From an uncultured Oscillospiraceae bacterium (GTDB lineage Bacteria > Bacillota > Clostridia > Oscillospirales > Oscillospiraceae), in contig CAJTSQ010000023.1 of NCBI GenBank assembly GCA_910578735.1, forward strand, positions 1-36,980: 36,980 bases of DNA, given 5' to 3'. A program made the translations under genes and the position numbers. The notes below the pieces were generated by a model. That model was not told the origin of the DNA. It saw only the letters and a list, made by a program, of their open reading frames with translations, and searched no databases. The stretch's first letter is position 1. Each line of letters opens with the position of its first letter. Positions 1 through 7,602 of this stretch are shown piece by piece.

Positions 1-50
1 CTGCCTTCAGCACTTTACTCAAGCGGTTTTAGCCTATTGGTACAGCTTCT

Positions 51-94
51 AAATATCGAGGGGCCGCCGAGGGCGGCGGCCCCTCGATATTTTT
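51..94. terminator. Long perfect hairpin, terminator-like, also a dispersed GC-rich repeat
   Basis: Arms 51-68 and 75-92 are exactly complementary, and 69/74 can pair as well, leaving a 4-nt loop. The A-rich left end and T-rich right end would allow termination in both directions. The GC core at 61-83 recurs inverted at 1044-1066 and nearly unchanged at 16190-16212, so this is also one copy of a repeat family. Any gene it terminates lies left of the window. Bases 1-50 show nothing else. Confidence 0.7.
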
Positions 95-103
95 GAAATC
101 CCC

Positions 104-132
104 TTTACAACTCCCCAAACCTATGATAAACT
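104..132 (+). promoter_or_regulatory. Sigma-A type promoter for the DegV gene
   Basis: TTTACA at 104-109 and TAAACT at 127-132 are separated by 17 bp, with a TG dinucleotide just before the -10 box. The predicted start near 139 leaves a 40-nt leader before the ATG at 179. Confidence 0.55.
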
Positions 133-178
133 AATTGTCAGAATCTAATTTGAAAAACCACGTCTGGAGTTGAAGCAT

Positions 179-1012
179 ATGAGTTTCAAAATTGTAGTGG
201 ACAGCTGCTGCGACCTGACCCCCGCCATGCTCAAGGACCCCGCCTTTGTAAAGGTACCTCTGACCATCTTTTCCAACGGCAGCACATTCATTGACGACGA
301 GACCTTCGACCAGGCCGACCTGCTGTGGGCCATGCGCCAGAGTGAGGACGCCCCCTCCACAGCCTGTCCCTCTCCCCAGGCCTATCTGGATGCCTACCAG
401 GGGGCGGACGATGTGTATGTAGTCACCCTGTCCGCCCTCCTCAGCGGTTCTCACAACAGCGCGGAACAGGCCCGGCTGCTGATGGAGGAGGAACACCCGG
501 AGGTCAATGTCCATGTGTTCAACTCCTGTTCCGCTGCGTCGGGGGAACTGCTGGTGGCGATGGCGATCCACCGCCTGGCCTCCGCCGGGATGCCTTACAA
601 GCGGGTGGTGACGGAAGTGGAACAGTTTATCTACCAGATGCAGACGATGTTTGTGCTGGAGAGCCTGGAAAACCTGCGGAAAAATGGCCGGCTCACCAAG
701 CTCCAGGCGGTGATTACCGGGGCGCTGAAGATCAAGCTGTTCATGGGTGCCACCCCCGAGGGGGAGATCTGCAAGCTGGGCCAGGCCCTTACCATTAAGC
801 AGGCCCTGACCAAGATGGTGGATAAAATCGCCGCCGACGCCGCCCATGTGGGCCGTACCCTGGCCATCTGCCACTGCAACTGTCTGGAGCGGGCCTTCCA
901 GGTGAAGGCCATGGTGGAGGCCAAGTGCAAATTTGCCCACGTCCTCATTACCGAGGCGGGGGGCATCACCAGCGTCTACGCCTACGACGGCGGCATCGTG
1001 GTGGCCTATTGA
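179..1012 (+). CDS. DegV family fatty-acid-binding protein
   Basis: A 277-aa protein of the usual DegV length. The N-terminus (FKIVVDSCCDLTP) is the typical DegV opening. The segment LSALLSGSHNSAEQA matches the conserved lipid-head-group region, and ESLENLRKNGRLTK is the family hallmark in the second domain. DegV proteins bind a fatty acid in the cytoplasm and, in some Firmicutes, work with fatty acid kinase; no partner gene is nearby. ATG 179 is chosen over the TTG at 170 because GGAG at 166-169 lies 9 nt before it. A promoter lies upstream and a hairpin follows at 1045, so it is probably a single-gene unit. The family is clear; the physiological ligand is not shown. Confidence 0.9.
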   Translation: MSFKIVVDSCCDLTPAMLKDPAFVKVPLTIFSNGSTFIDDETFDQADLLWAMRQSEDAPSTACPSPQAYLDAYQGADDVYVVTLSALLSGSHNSAEQARLLMEEEHPEVNVHVFNSCSAASGELLVAMAIHRLASAGMPYKRVVTEVEQFIYQMQTMFVLESLENLRKNGRLTKLQAVITGALKIKLFMGATPEGEICKLGQALTIKQALTKMVDKIAADAAHVGRTLAICHCNCLERAFQVKAMVEAKCKFAHVLITEAGGITSVYAYDGGIVVAY

Positions 1013-1043
1013 CAAAATGGGTTATTTGCGTTCATAATGAGTA

Positions 1044-1075
1044 GGGGCCGCCGCCCTCGGCGGCCCGCTTTATTT
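1044..1075. terminator. GC-rich hairpin plus T-rich tail; inverted copy of the dispersed repeat
   Basis: GGGCCGCCG (1045-1053) and CGGCGGCCC (1058-1066) pair across a CCCT loop and are followed by GCTTTATTT. Bases 1044-1066 are the exact reverse complement of 61-83. It probably ends the DegV transcript, though it sits only about 20 nt before the ribosome site of the next gene. Confidence 0.6.
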
Positions 1076-1094
1076 GGAACAAGGAGAGATTACC

Positions 1095-1673
1095 ATGTCC
1101 ATGACCCGTTCCCAGGCCTGGGACCTGCTGACCAAATACAACAAGGAGCCCTTCCATCTGCGCCACGCCATCACGGTGGAGCATGTGATGGGCTGGTACG
1201 CCCGGGAGCTGGGCTATGGGGACCAGGCGGAGTACTGGTCCATCGTGGGCCTTCTCCACGACCTGGATTTTGAGCAGTGGCCCGAGGAGCATTGCGTCAA
1301 GAGCCAGGAGCTGATGCGCCAGGCCGGGGTGGAGGAGTCCATCGTCCGATCCACCGCCAGCCACGGCTGGGGCCTGTGTGTGGACATCAAACCCGAACAT
1401 GAGATGGAGAAGGTACTCTACGCCAGCGATGAGCTCACCGGCCTGATCGGCGCGGCGGCACTCATGCGGCCCTCTAAAAGCACGGCGGATATGGAGCTGA
1501 AATCTCTCAAGAAAAAATTCAAGGATAAGAAGTTTGCCGCCGGCTGTTCCCGGGATGTCATCGCCAACGGGGCCCAGCTGCTGGGCTGGGAGCTGGACAA
1601 GCTCTTGGACATGACCCTGAAGGCTATGCAGGCCGAGGAGGAGGCCATTGAAACGGCGGTAGCCGCGCTGTAG
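1095..1673 (+). CDS. HD-domain protein (predicted metal-dependent phosphohydrolase)
   Basis: A 192-aa protein with an HD fold in its first half. Visible metal-ligand candidates are H24 or H30, the H55-D56 pair in GLLHDLDFEQW, and a histidine in STASHGWG. The family hydrolyses phosphoesters such as nucleotides; the substrate here cannot be told. The C-terminal third is lysine-rich (LKSLKKKFKDKKFAAG) and ends in a helical segment. ATG 1095 follows AAGGAGA at 1081-1087 with good spacing, so an upstream TTG at 1074 is not needed. It stands alone between the hairpin at 1044 and a new promoter at 1719. Confidence 0.8.
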   Translation: MSMTRSQAWDLLTKYNKEPFHLRHAITVEHVMGWYARELGYGDQAEYWSIVGLLHDLDFEQWPEEHCVKSQELMRQAGVEESIVRSTASHGWGLCVDIKPEHEMEKVLYASDELTGLIGAAALMRPSKSTADMELKSLKKKFKDKKFAAGCSRDVIANGAQLLGWELDKLLDMTLKAMQAEEEAIETAVAAL

Positions 1674-1692
1674 GAAATACGGCCGTATGAAA

Positions 1693-1779
1693 AGTTAAAA
1701 ATACTTCACATTTCATGGTTGACAAGGCCAGGGGCGGGTGATATATTTATAACACCACGGGAGTTAAAAATATATCACA
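1693..1779 (+). promoter_or_regulatory. Promoter flanked by two 18-bp direct repeats (candidate operators)
   Basis: TTGACA (1719-1724) and TATATT (1742-1747), 17 bp apart, form a strong promoter for the membrane protein gene. Two near-identical 18-mers flank it: AGTTAAAAATACTTCACA at 1693-1710 and AGTTAAAAATATATCACA at 1762-1779, 16 of 18 alike. One lies upstream of the -35 box and one downstream of the start site. This suits a repressor, most simply the XRE protein encoded at 2264; that link is inference. Confidence 0.6.
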
Positions 1780-1793
1780 CGGAGGAATGAACC

Positions 1794-2198
1794 ATGAAGT
1801 CTAAGGTAACCCTGAAGGAAATTGTAGGAACAAAAATTATTTATGCGGTACTCCTTGTCAGCTACTATTGGATGTGGGCCAGGCGGGATTGGCATGATTA
1901 TTATGATGTGATCCAGAATGCGGTTGTTACATTCACCATTGTATTTTTTGTCATACAGGCAGCCCGCATTCGCAAGTACAGCAAGGAAGAAAAGGACGAG
2001 TTGGCAATTCAAAATCTGCGCAGAACGGATGCGATTGGGTTAAAAATAATGGTGGCTGCCGCAATTGTCATCGCCTTCGCGTGCGCTGTCAAAGCCATAG
2101 ACGGAACCGTGGCAGGCTACGCGCTGGTGGGGATGATACTGGTATTGGCTGTGATACGGTTCGTTATCTTTTGCGTGATGGACAGTAAAGGAGTCTGA
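1794..2198 (+). CDS. Small integral membrane protein, unknown function
   Basis: A 134-aa protein with about four hydrophobic segments: roughly residues 14-28, 42-58, 82-98 and 108-126. A charged loop (RIRKYSKEEKDELAIQNLRR) lies between the second and third. No catalytic motif is seen. GGAGG at 1781-1785 precedes ATG 1794. It is followed 65 bp later by a small XRE regulator in the same direction. Pairing a small membrane protein with a 67-aa XRE protein is common in Firmicutes, where the regulator often controls the operon. The 3' end (AGTAAAGGAGTCTGA, 2184-2198) is nearly repeated at 2248-2262 just before the XRE gene, suggesting a local duplication that supplied the second ribosome site. Confidence 0.75.
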   Translation: MKSKVTLKEIVGTKIIYAVLLVSYYWMWARRDWHDYYDVIQNAVVTFTIVFFVIQAARIRKYSKEEKDELAIQNLRRTDAIGLKIMVAAAIVIAFACAVKAIDGTVAGYALVGMILVLAVIRFVIFCVMDSKGV

Positions 2199-2263
2199 AG
2201 CGGCCCTTCAGCTGTGATTCGATCCGCGACATTTCTGCGCCATGAAGAGTAAGGGAGTCTGAC

Positions 2264-2467
2264 ATGGCCCTGAAGACGAAGGTCAAGGAATATCGTGAAA
2301 AAGCGGGATTGAAGCAGAGCGAGCTGGCGGAATTGGTGCATGCCCGGCGTGAAACGATTGTGCATCTGGAAAACGGAAGATATAATCCGTCGCTGAAGCT
2401 GGCGATGGATATCGCGAAGGTTTTTCATGTGCCGGTGGAAGCGCTGTTTGAATTTACAGAGGATTGA
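2264..2467 (+). CDS. XRE/Cro-type transcriptional regulator (67 aa)
   Basis: This single-domain DNA-binding protein is almost entirely a helix-turn-helix. LKQSELAELVHARRETIVHLENGRYNPS covers the turn and recognition helix (about residues 16-43), and the C-terminus is the familiar VPVEALFEF. It resembles the short YozG-like regulators of Firmicutes. ATG 2264 follows AAGGGAG at 2251-2257. It probably shares the promoter at 1719 with the membrane protein upstream, and the direct repeats around that promoter are its likely targets. It is unrelated in detail to the two 69-aa XRE proteins at 7670 and 11052. Confidence 0.85.
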   Translation: MALKTKVKEYREKAGLKQSELAELVHARRETIVHLENGRYNPSLKLAMDIAKVFHVPVEALFEFTED

Positions 2468-2511
2468 TTTTGACAGATATTTTATTTTCCGGGAAAAGCG
2501 CCCTCTGGGGC

Positions 2512-2540
2512 TTGCAAATCGGGAAAAACAGTGATATAAT
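2512..2540 (+). promoter_or_regulatory. Extended -10 promoter for yebC
   Basis: TTGCAA (2512-2517) and a consensus TATAAT (2535-2540) are 17 bp apart, with TG at 2532-2533 making an extended -10. The start site would be near 2547, about 30 nt before the yebC ATG. Confidence 0.75.
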
Positions 2541-2575
2541 TTTTCCGCCTATTACACAAGAAGGGGAAGATATTC

Positions 2576-3304
2576 ATGTCCGGACATTCCAAGTGGCACA
2601 ACATACAAAAGACCAAGGGGGCGGCGGATGCCAAGCGCTCCCAGATTTTTACCAAGATCGCCCGTGAGATGATCGTGGCGGTGAAGACGGGTGGCAGCGG
2701 CGACCCGGCCAACAACTCCCGTCTGGCCACCGTCATTGCCAAGGCCAAGGCGGCCAACATGCCCAACGACAACATCAAGCGCACCATCGACAAGGCCCTG
2801 GGCTCGGGCAACACCGACAGCTTCGAGAATGTGGTCTACGAGGGCTACGGCCCCAACGGCGTGGCCGTTATCGTGGAGGCCCTCACCGATAACCGCAACC
2901 GCACCGCGCCCGAGGTGCGCCACCTGCTGGACAAGTACGGCAAGGGCCTGGGGGCCACCGGCTGCGTGTCCTGGTCCTTCGACCGGAAGGGCGTCATCGT
3001 CATCGAGTCTGAGGACCTGGACGAGGACACCGTCATGATGGATGCCCTGGAGGCCGGCGCCGACGACATGCAGGCCGACGACGAGGTTTTCCAGGTGTAC
3101 ACCGACCCCGACGCCTTCGCCGCCGTCACCGAGGCCCTGGAGGCCAAGGGCTACACCTTCCTGGAGGCCGGCGTGCAGATGGTGCCTCAGAACTACGTCA
3201 CCCTCACCGACGAGGGCGACATCAAGAACATGGAAAAGCTCATCGACCTGCTGGAGGAGAACGACGACGTGCAGAACGTCTACCACAACTGGGACCAGGA
3301 TTAA
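2576..3304 (+). CDS. yebC: YebC/PmpR (TACO1-type) family protein
   Basis: A 242-aa protein opening with MSGHSKWHNIQKTKGAADAK, the hallmark of the family. The middle keeps GYGPNGVAVIVEALTDNRNR and the end holds the acidic LLEENDDVQNVYHNWD. YebC proteins have been described as transcriptional regulators and, more recently, as ribosome-associated factors helping at proline-rich stretches; TACO1 is the mitochondrial form. AAGGGGAAG lies just before ATG 2576. It has its own promoter (2512) and terminator (3311), so it is a single-gene unit. The ruvCAB genes often found beside yebC are absent here. Confidence 0.95.
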   Translation: MSGHSKWHNIQKTKGAADAKRSQIFTKIAREMIVAVKTGGSGDPANNSRLATVIAKAKAANMPNDNIKRTIDKALGSGNTDSFENVVYEGYGPNGVAVIVEALTDNRNRTAPEVRHLLDKYGKGLGATGCVSWSFDRKGVIVIESEDLDEDTVMMDALEAGADDMQADDEVFQVYTDPDAFAAVTEALEAKGYTFLEAGVQMVPQNYVTLTDEGDIKNMEKLIDLLEENDDVQNVYHNWDQD

Positions 3305-3310
3305 AGCGCG

Positions 3311-3337
3311 CGGGGGCCGGAGACGGCCCCCGTTTTT
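3311..3337 (+). terminator. Rho-independent terminator of yebC
   Basis: CGGGGGCCG (3311-3319) pairs with CGGCCCCCG (3324-3332) across a GAGA loop, followed by five Ts. It starts 7 nt after the yebC stop codon. Confidence 0.85.
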
Positions 3338-3539
3338 CATGACGAGCTTTTTCTGGAGCCCCAGTATGCCGATGCCGACAGCAGCGCACTGTCCTTCTGC
3401 GATTGGGACATGGCCTGGTGTGCCGCCTTGACTCATCGCAAAAGAGAGGAATACACAGCAAAGGAGTGTTCCAGAAATTTCCCCGTGCTCTTATCATTTC
3501 TCCCGCTCCGGCCGATAAATTAGACAAAGAGTAACCAAC
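3338..3539. other. Intergenic stretch, possible gene remnant
   Basis: No convincing gene lies here. One forward frame from 3341 to the TAG near 3524 reads through without a stop and gives a protein-like sequence (DELFLEPQYADADSS, then LSFCDWDMAWCAALTHRK). It has no start codon and begins inside the yebC terminator, so it is at most the 3' part of a decayed gene. Confidence 0.25.
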
Positions 3540-3553
3540 GGGGAGGGGATATT

Positions 3554-4306
3554 GTGGGCATTTCAGGAATCGGCGCCGGTGGATACTATCCGAGCCCGGC
3601 TGTATCTGGTCAGAACGTGTCCGGCCAGGGGGTCCCTCAGGAGGAGCAGCAGGCCCTGGCCGACTCCCTCAAGGAGCAGGAGGAGGACCAGAAGACCCTG
3701 ATAGAGATGATGAAGGAGGCCAAGGAGCAGGCGGCGGAACGGGAAAAGATGTTCAAGCTGCCCAAGAACAGCCGCCGTTATGGCGACGCGACCATCATGG
3801 CCTACTCCAAGCTGGCCCGGGCCCGCAGCCTGGGGGAGGTGGATGCCGCCTCGGGCTATGCCCGGCGTCAGATCGCCCAGCTCCGGGCGGCCAAGCGCAG
3901 CGATGCCGACAACGCCGACCGCATTCAGGCGGCCATCAACCAGCTGCAAAAGGCGGTGAACCGGGCGGGGCGGAAGAAGCGGGAGATTTCTCAGGAAAAG
4001 CTTGCGGCCAAGCGCCAGGCCCGGCTGGAGAAGGAGAAGCGCACTCGGGAGGCCAAGCGGCTGCGCCAGCAGTTGAAGACCCGTCAGACCCAGCGGATGA
4101 TCCGGGAGTCGGGCTATCTGCGGGAGGCCGACGTGGACAACCGCCTTCAGGACCAGCTGGCGGCCAGCAGGCTGGAGATGCGCCAGCAGATGCAGGAGCT
4201 GACAGAGCAGACCCAGGTCTCTGTAGAGGCTGCGGTCCAGCAGTATACCGCCGCCGCGTCCAGCGCAGAGTCGGTTCCCGCGCCGGAGATCAGTGTGCAG
4301 GCATAA
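3554..4306 (+). CDS. Charged coiled-coil protein, unknown function
   Basis: A 250-aa protein I do not recognise. A glycine-rich start (MGISGIGAGGYYPSP) is followed by a Gln/Glu-rich helix (about 28-66). A central region (YGDATIMAYSKLARARSLGEVDAASGYARRQIAQLRAAK) comes next, then a long, strongly basic coiled coil (about 125-185), then a Glu/Gln helix and an Ala/Ser-rich tail. There is no signal peptide or membrane segment. GTG 3554 is chosen because GGGGAGGGGA ends a few bases before it. The central part reads like a helical motif that may bind a partner. It stands alone, ended by the bidirectional hairpin at 4305. A cytoplasmic structural or flagellum-related role is possible but unsupported. 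Confidence 0.7.
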   Translation: MGISGIGAGGYYPSPAVSGQNVSGQGVPQEEQQALADSLKEQEEDQKTLIEMMKEAKEQAAEREKMFKLPKNSRRYGDATIMAYSKLARARSLGEVDAASGYARRQIAQLRAAKRSDADNADRIQAAINQLQKAVNRAGRKKREISQEKLAAKRQARLEKEKRTREAKRLRQQLKTRQTQRMIRESGYLREADVDNRLQDQLAASRLEMRQQMQELTEQTQVSVEAAVQQYTAAASSAESVPAPEISVQA

Positions 4307-4340
4307 AAAAGCAGCTGTGGAAAACCACAGCTGCTTTTTT
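4305..4340. terminator. Bidirectional terminator between the coiled-coil gene and rnpB
   Basis: A perfect inverted repeat with 16-nt arms (4305-4320 and 4325-4340) and an AAAA loop. The A6 and T6 ends give a T-tract on either strand, so it can end the plus-strand gene at 4306 and the minus-strand RNase P RNA. Confidence 0.9.
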
Positions 4341-4344
4341 GGTG

Positions 4345-4693
4345 CAGTAAACCTGTAAGCCGGGTTCTGTCTTTTAAGACAGCCATCTATCTCGACGCGC
4401 CATTGCTGACGCGCTCTAGCCGCCTCCCTGGGACGGCCGGGCCGGCCTGTGTGTCCCTCCACGGCGTTGCTCCGGATAGAGTTTACAGCAATGGACGCTT
4501 CCACGCCATTGGGTGAGCTCTTACCTCGCCTTTCCATCCTTACCTGCCCTAGCGGACAGGCGGTCTATTTCTGTTGCACTTTTCCTAGGGTCGCCCCCGG
4601 CGGGTGTTACCCGTTATCCTTGCCCTGCGGAGCCCGGACTTTCCTCACAGGCGGGCCTTTCGCCCCGCCTGCGCGGCTGTCCAGCTTACTGCC
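4345..4693 (-). ncRNA. rnpB: RNase P RNA, bacterial class A
   Basis: This is the RNA catalyst that removes 5' leaders from tRNA precursors. Read on the minus strand it contains GAGGAAAGTCCGGGCTCC (near 4650-4633), the conserved region I signature in its class A form, and ends with the universal ACAGAACCCGGCTTA (near 4374-4360). The core AAGGATGGAAAGGCGAGGTAAGAG-like stretch and paired stems between them fit the family. The 5' end is set by the promoter at 4699-4727 and the 3' end by the hairpin at 4305; both ends are approximate. Plus-strand reading frames over this stretch are not genes. Class A in a Clostridium-like host is normal, while Bacillus uses class B. Confidence 0.95.
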
Positions 4694-4698
4694 TGACC

Positions 4699-4727
4699 AT
4701 TTTACAGGAAAAAGAGAAGGATGTCAA
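4699..4727 (-). promoter_or_regulatory. Promoter of rnpB
   Basis: On the minus strand TTGACA (4727-4722) and TAAAAT (4704-4699) are 17 bp apart. Transcription would start near 4692, at the first bases of the RNase P RNA. Confidence 0.85.
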
Positions 4728-4756
4728 ACAGATCATGAAAAAATTTCTTCTTCGGG

Positions 4757-4785
4757 TTGAGTATTATTCGCAAATGTGTTAGAAT
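4757..4785 (+). promoter_or_regulatory. Promoter of ddl-murF
   Basis: TTGAGT (4757-4762) and TAGAAT (4780-4785) are separated by 17 bp. The start near 4792 leaves a leader of about 90 nt before ddl. I see no riboswitch or clear terminator in that leader. Confidence 0.65.
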
Positions 4786-4880
4786 ACCATATTAATGATA
4801 AAATGAAGTTGGTATGCCCATCACGCGGAGGCAGTGGCAAACTGTTCTCTGCTACATATTGTAAAGTGAGGGATTGCGTT

Positions 4881-5924
4881 ATGAAAATTTTGATTCTGGC
4901 GGGCGGACTGAGCCCGGAGCGAAATGTTTCCTTGTCGTCTGGCTCCATGGTGTGTCAGGCCCTGCGGGAGCGGGGCCACCAGGCGGCGATGATGGACCTG
5001 TTTTACGGCCTGGACGGGGCGCTGAACGGGGAGAACCTGTACGTGGCCCCCATCCCCGAGTCCTTTAAGCGCGTGGCCCGAGAGGCCCCCGATCTGGAGA
5101 AAATACGGGCCAGCCGGCCTGGCCCCGCCGCCATTGGGCCGGGCGTTTTTGAGACCTGCGCCAAGGCGGATGTTGTCTACCTGGCTCTCCACGGCACCTG
5201 CGGAGAGGACGGCCGCATTCAGGCCGCTCTGGACCTGCTGGGTGTGCCCTACACCGGGTCGGGCAGCCTGGCCTCCGCCATCGCCATGGATAAGGACCTG
5301 ACCAAGCGGCTGGTGGAGAACAAGGTGACCACCCCGCGGTGGGAGACGGTCACCATCACCGAGGAGAACATAGGCGAGCTGGTTCAGCGGACCAAGCTGC
5401 CTGTGGTGGTGAAGCCCATTGCCAGCGGCTCCTCCATCGGGGTGTACATCGCCAGAAGCAGGAAGGACCTGGAGGAGGCCCTGGAGAGGAGCATGGAGCA
5501 GGGGGGCCGTACCGTCATCGAGCAGTATATTCAGGGACGGGAGATTCAGGTGGCGGTATTGGGGGAGGAGGCCCTGCCCTCCATTGAGATTATCCCCAAG
5601 GAGGGCTTTTACAACTATGCCAACAAGTATCAGCCCGGCGCGGCCACAGAGGTCTGCCCCGCCCGCATTCCCAAGGACTGGGAGGCCGCCCTGCGGGAAG
5701 CAGCCCTCACGGTGTTCCGGACCCTTGGCCTGGCGGTTTATGCCCGGGCTGACTTCATCATGGCCCAGGACGGCACCCCCTATTTTCTGGAGATCAATAC
5801 CCTGCCCGGCATGACCCCCACCAGCCTGGTGCCCCAAGAGGCTGCGGCAGTGGGCATCAGCTACGGGAGCCTGTGTGAGACGATTATTCAAAAATCCCTG
5901 GAAATCCGCAAGGAGGGTCTGTGA
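4881..5924 (+). CDS. ddl: D-alanine--D-alanine ligase
   Basis: A 347-aa cytoplasmic ATP-grasp enzyme that joins two D-alanines for the peptidoglycan stem peptide. The N-terminal GGLSPERNVSLSSG carries the substrate-binding glutamate. The ATP-grasp domain shows VVKPIASGSSIGV. The omega loop holds FYNYANKYQPG, whose tyrosine marks D-Ala-D-Ala rather than D-Ala-D-Lac ligases. EINTLPGMTPTSLVP holds the metal-binding Glu and Asn. ATG 4881 is chosen because homology starts there (MKILILAGG) and GAGGG lies 8 nt upstream; an in-frame extension back to 4776 lies across the promoter. The stop codon overlaps the murF start by one base (TGATG), so the two are co-translated. Confidence 0.95.
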   Translation: MKILILAGGLSPERNVSLSSGSMVCQALRERGHQAAMMDLFYGLDGALNGENLYVAPIPESFKRVAREAPDLEKIRASRPGPAAIGPGVFETCAKADVVYLALHGTCGEDGRIQAALDLLGVPYTGSGSLASAIAMDKDLTKRLVENKVTTPRWETVTITEENIGELVQRTKLPVVVKPIASGSSIGVYIARSRKDLEEALERSMEQGGRTVIEQYIQGREIQVAVLGEEALPSIEIIPKEGFYNYANKYQPGAATEVCPARIPKDWEAALREAALTVFRTLGLAVYARADFIMAQDGTPYFLEINTLPGMTPTSLVPQEAAAVGISYGSLCETIIQKSLEIRKEGL

Positions 5925-7312
5925 TGGAGGCCATTACGTTAGGTCAGCTGCTGGAAGCGGTACATGGAACCCTGCTGAAGGAGGCCGATTTGAACACTAC
6001 CATCGGGCAGGTGGATACAGACAGCCGGTCCATTCACCCCGGCGCCCTGTTTATTCCCCTCACCGGGGAGCGTTTTGACGGCCACGCCTACATCAACGCC
6101 GCTCTGGAGGGCGGTGCGGCCGGCTGCCTCACCGCTCGGGAGCGGGACAGCTATCTGCCCGGAAAGTTTTACGTGAAGGTGGGCGACACTCAGCAGGGCC
6201 TGCGGGACCTGGCCGCCTGGTACAGGGGGCGGTATGCCATCCCCTTCATTGGGGTGACGGGCAGCGTGGGCAAGACGACTACCAAGGATATGCTGGCCTC
6301 CGTGCTGGGCGTTAAGTACAAGGTGCTGAAGACAGAGGGCAACTTCAACAACAATGTGGGCCTGCCCCTCACCCTGCTCCGGCTGGATTCCAGCCATCAG
6401 GCCGCAGTGCTGGAGATGGGGATGGACGGCCCCGGGCAGATCGACTATCTGGCTGGTATTGTGCAGCCCGACATTGGGGTTATCACCAACATCGGAGACG
6501 CCCACATTGAGCGCCTGGGCAGCCGGGAGAATATCTTCAGGGCCAAATGTGAGCTGCTGCCCCACATCAAAGAGAACGGACTGCTGGTGCTCAACGGGGA
6601 CGATGCCCTGCTGGCCGGGCTGAAGGGAAAGACCGCTGTGGAGACGGTGTTCTGCGGCCAGGGTGAGGGCCAGGACTACCGGGCCCAGCCCACCGGCGGC
6701 GACGGCCTGAGCCACATCCACTGCCGCCTCACCACCCCCAAAATGGATCGGGATGTCAAAATTCCAGCCCTGGGGGACCACATGATCTATCCCACCCTGA
6801 TTGCCGCGGCGGTAGGGGAGAGGTTTGGCCTGACGCCGGACCAGATTGAGGAGGGGATCGGCCAGTTTGTGCCCACCCGGATGCGGATGAATGTTCTGCG
6901 GCGGGGGGCAGGCATCACCATTTTGGATGATACCTACAACGCAAATCCCCAGTCCATGCGGGCGGCGATCAGTGTGCTGGCCGACAGCCAGGGCAGCTAC
7001 AAGGCGGCGGTTTTAGGGGATATGCTGGAGCTGGGGCCCTTTGCCCCCGCCCTCCACAGCGGAGTGGGGGAGTATTTGGCCACGGCGGGAATCGACTGCC
7101 TGGTGGCGGTGGGAGACCTGGCCAAATATATGGCCCAGGGCGCTCAGGAGGCCGGTGTGCCCCAGGTGTACTACTGCGGCAGCCGGGAGGAGGCCAAGGC
7201 CATGCTGTCCCGGGTGGTTCAGCCGGACAGCACCATACTGGTGAAGGCCTCCCGGGGAATGAAGCTGGAGGAGATTACCGCAAAGCTGCTGGAGCTGACC
7301 AAAGAGGCATAA
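5924..7312 (+). CDS. murF: UDP-N-acetylmuramoyl-tripeptide--D-alanyl-D-alanine ligase
   Basis: A 462-aa Mur ligase that attaches the D-Ala-D-Ala made by Ddl to the UDP-MurNAc tripeptide. The N-terminal domain has DTDSRSIHPGALFIPL. The central ATPase has the P-loop GVTGSVGKTTTKDM (about 110-123) and FNNNVGLPLTLL. The C-terminal domain has LDDTYNANPQSMRAAI, the MurF form of the motif. Length matches the family. ATG 5924 follows AGGAGG (5911-5916) with 7-nt spacing, a better fit than the GTG at 5921. It ends 3 bp from the stop of the convergent gene at 7316, with no terminator seen between them. Confidence 0.96.
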   Translation: MEAITLGQLLEAVHGTLLKEADLNTTIGQVDTDSRSIHPGALFIPLTGERFDGHAYINAALEGGAAGCLTARERDSYLPGKFYVKVGDTQQGLRDLAAWYRGRYAIPFIGVTGSVGKTTTKDMLASVLGVKYKVLKTEGNFNNNVGLPLTLLRLDSSHQAAVLEMGMDGPGQIDYLAGIVQPDIGVITNIGDAHIERLGSRENIFRAKCELLPHIKENGLLVLNGDDALLAGLKGKTAVETVFCGQGEGQDYRAQPTGGDGLSHIHCRLTTPKMDRDVKIPALGDHMIYPTLIAAAVGERFGLTPDQIEEGIGQFVPTRMRMNVLRRGAGITILDDTYNANPQSMRAAISVLADSQGSYKAAVLGDMLELGPFAPALHSGVGEYLATAGIDCLVAVGDLAKYMAQGAQEAGVPQVYYCGSREEAKAMLSRVVQPDSTILVKASRGMKLEEITAKLLELTKEA

Positions 7313-7315
7313 ATC

Positions 7316-7567
7316 TTATAGACGGCACAGCTCAATACCGATGGACAGCCCATCTCGGAACAGACTGCGCTGACCTAGCCAGGCCAGAGATTTGGAGCCA
7401 TCCTCTATTTGCTGGGCCAGATTGCCGTACCCCTTTGTGGTCAATTCTTCTATGGTCTGGCATAATAGGTCGTTGCACCGTTCTTGCTCCTCACGATCCT
7501 CTGGGGAGAGGGGACCGCAGCAGTTTTCCACAGCGTATTGATAGAGTACTTCAAATAAGGATTCCAT
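7316..7567 (-). CDS. 83-aa protein of unknown function, copy 1 of a duplicated module
   Basis: A small acidic protein starting MESLFEVLYQYAVENCC and ending LGQRSLFRDGLSIGIELCRL. It is a paralogue of the 83-aa protein at 10711-10962. Both share MESLFE.LY.YAV, a central EELT..GY, and the C-terminal LGQRSLFR.GL.IG..L.RL. It resembles a small family of unknown function seen in gut Clostridia (perhaps DUF6809; not checked). ATG 7567 is preferred over 7585 because the paralogue starts at the same residue and a GGAAAG ribosome site fits. It is transcribed away from the XRE gene at 7670 from the promoter at 7626-7654. A phage- or plasmid-type accessory role is possible, but no function is shown. Confidence 0.75.
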   Translation of the reverse strand: MESLFEVLYQYAVENCCGPLSPEDREEQERCNDLLCQTIEELTTKGYGNLAQQIEDGSKSLAWLGQRSLFRDGLSIGIELCRL

Positions 7568-7602
7568 ATTGCACTTTCCTTTCATTGATTGGTGTGATAT
7601 AA

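Noticed and set aside
3339..3431. Short forward frame of 30 residues from ATG 3339
   Set aside because: It starts right after the yebC terminator, has no ribosome site and no recognisable sequence.
4449..4782. Forward reading frames over 4449-4782
   Set aside because: They lie opposite the RNase P RNA, whose signatures are clear; no ribosome site supports them.
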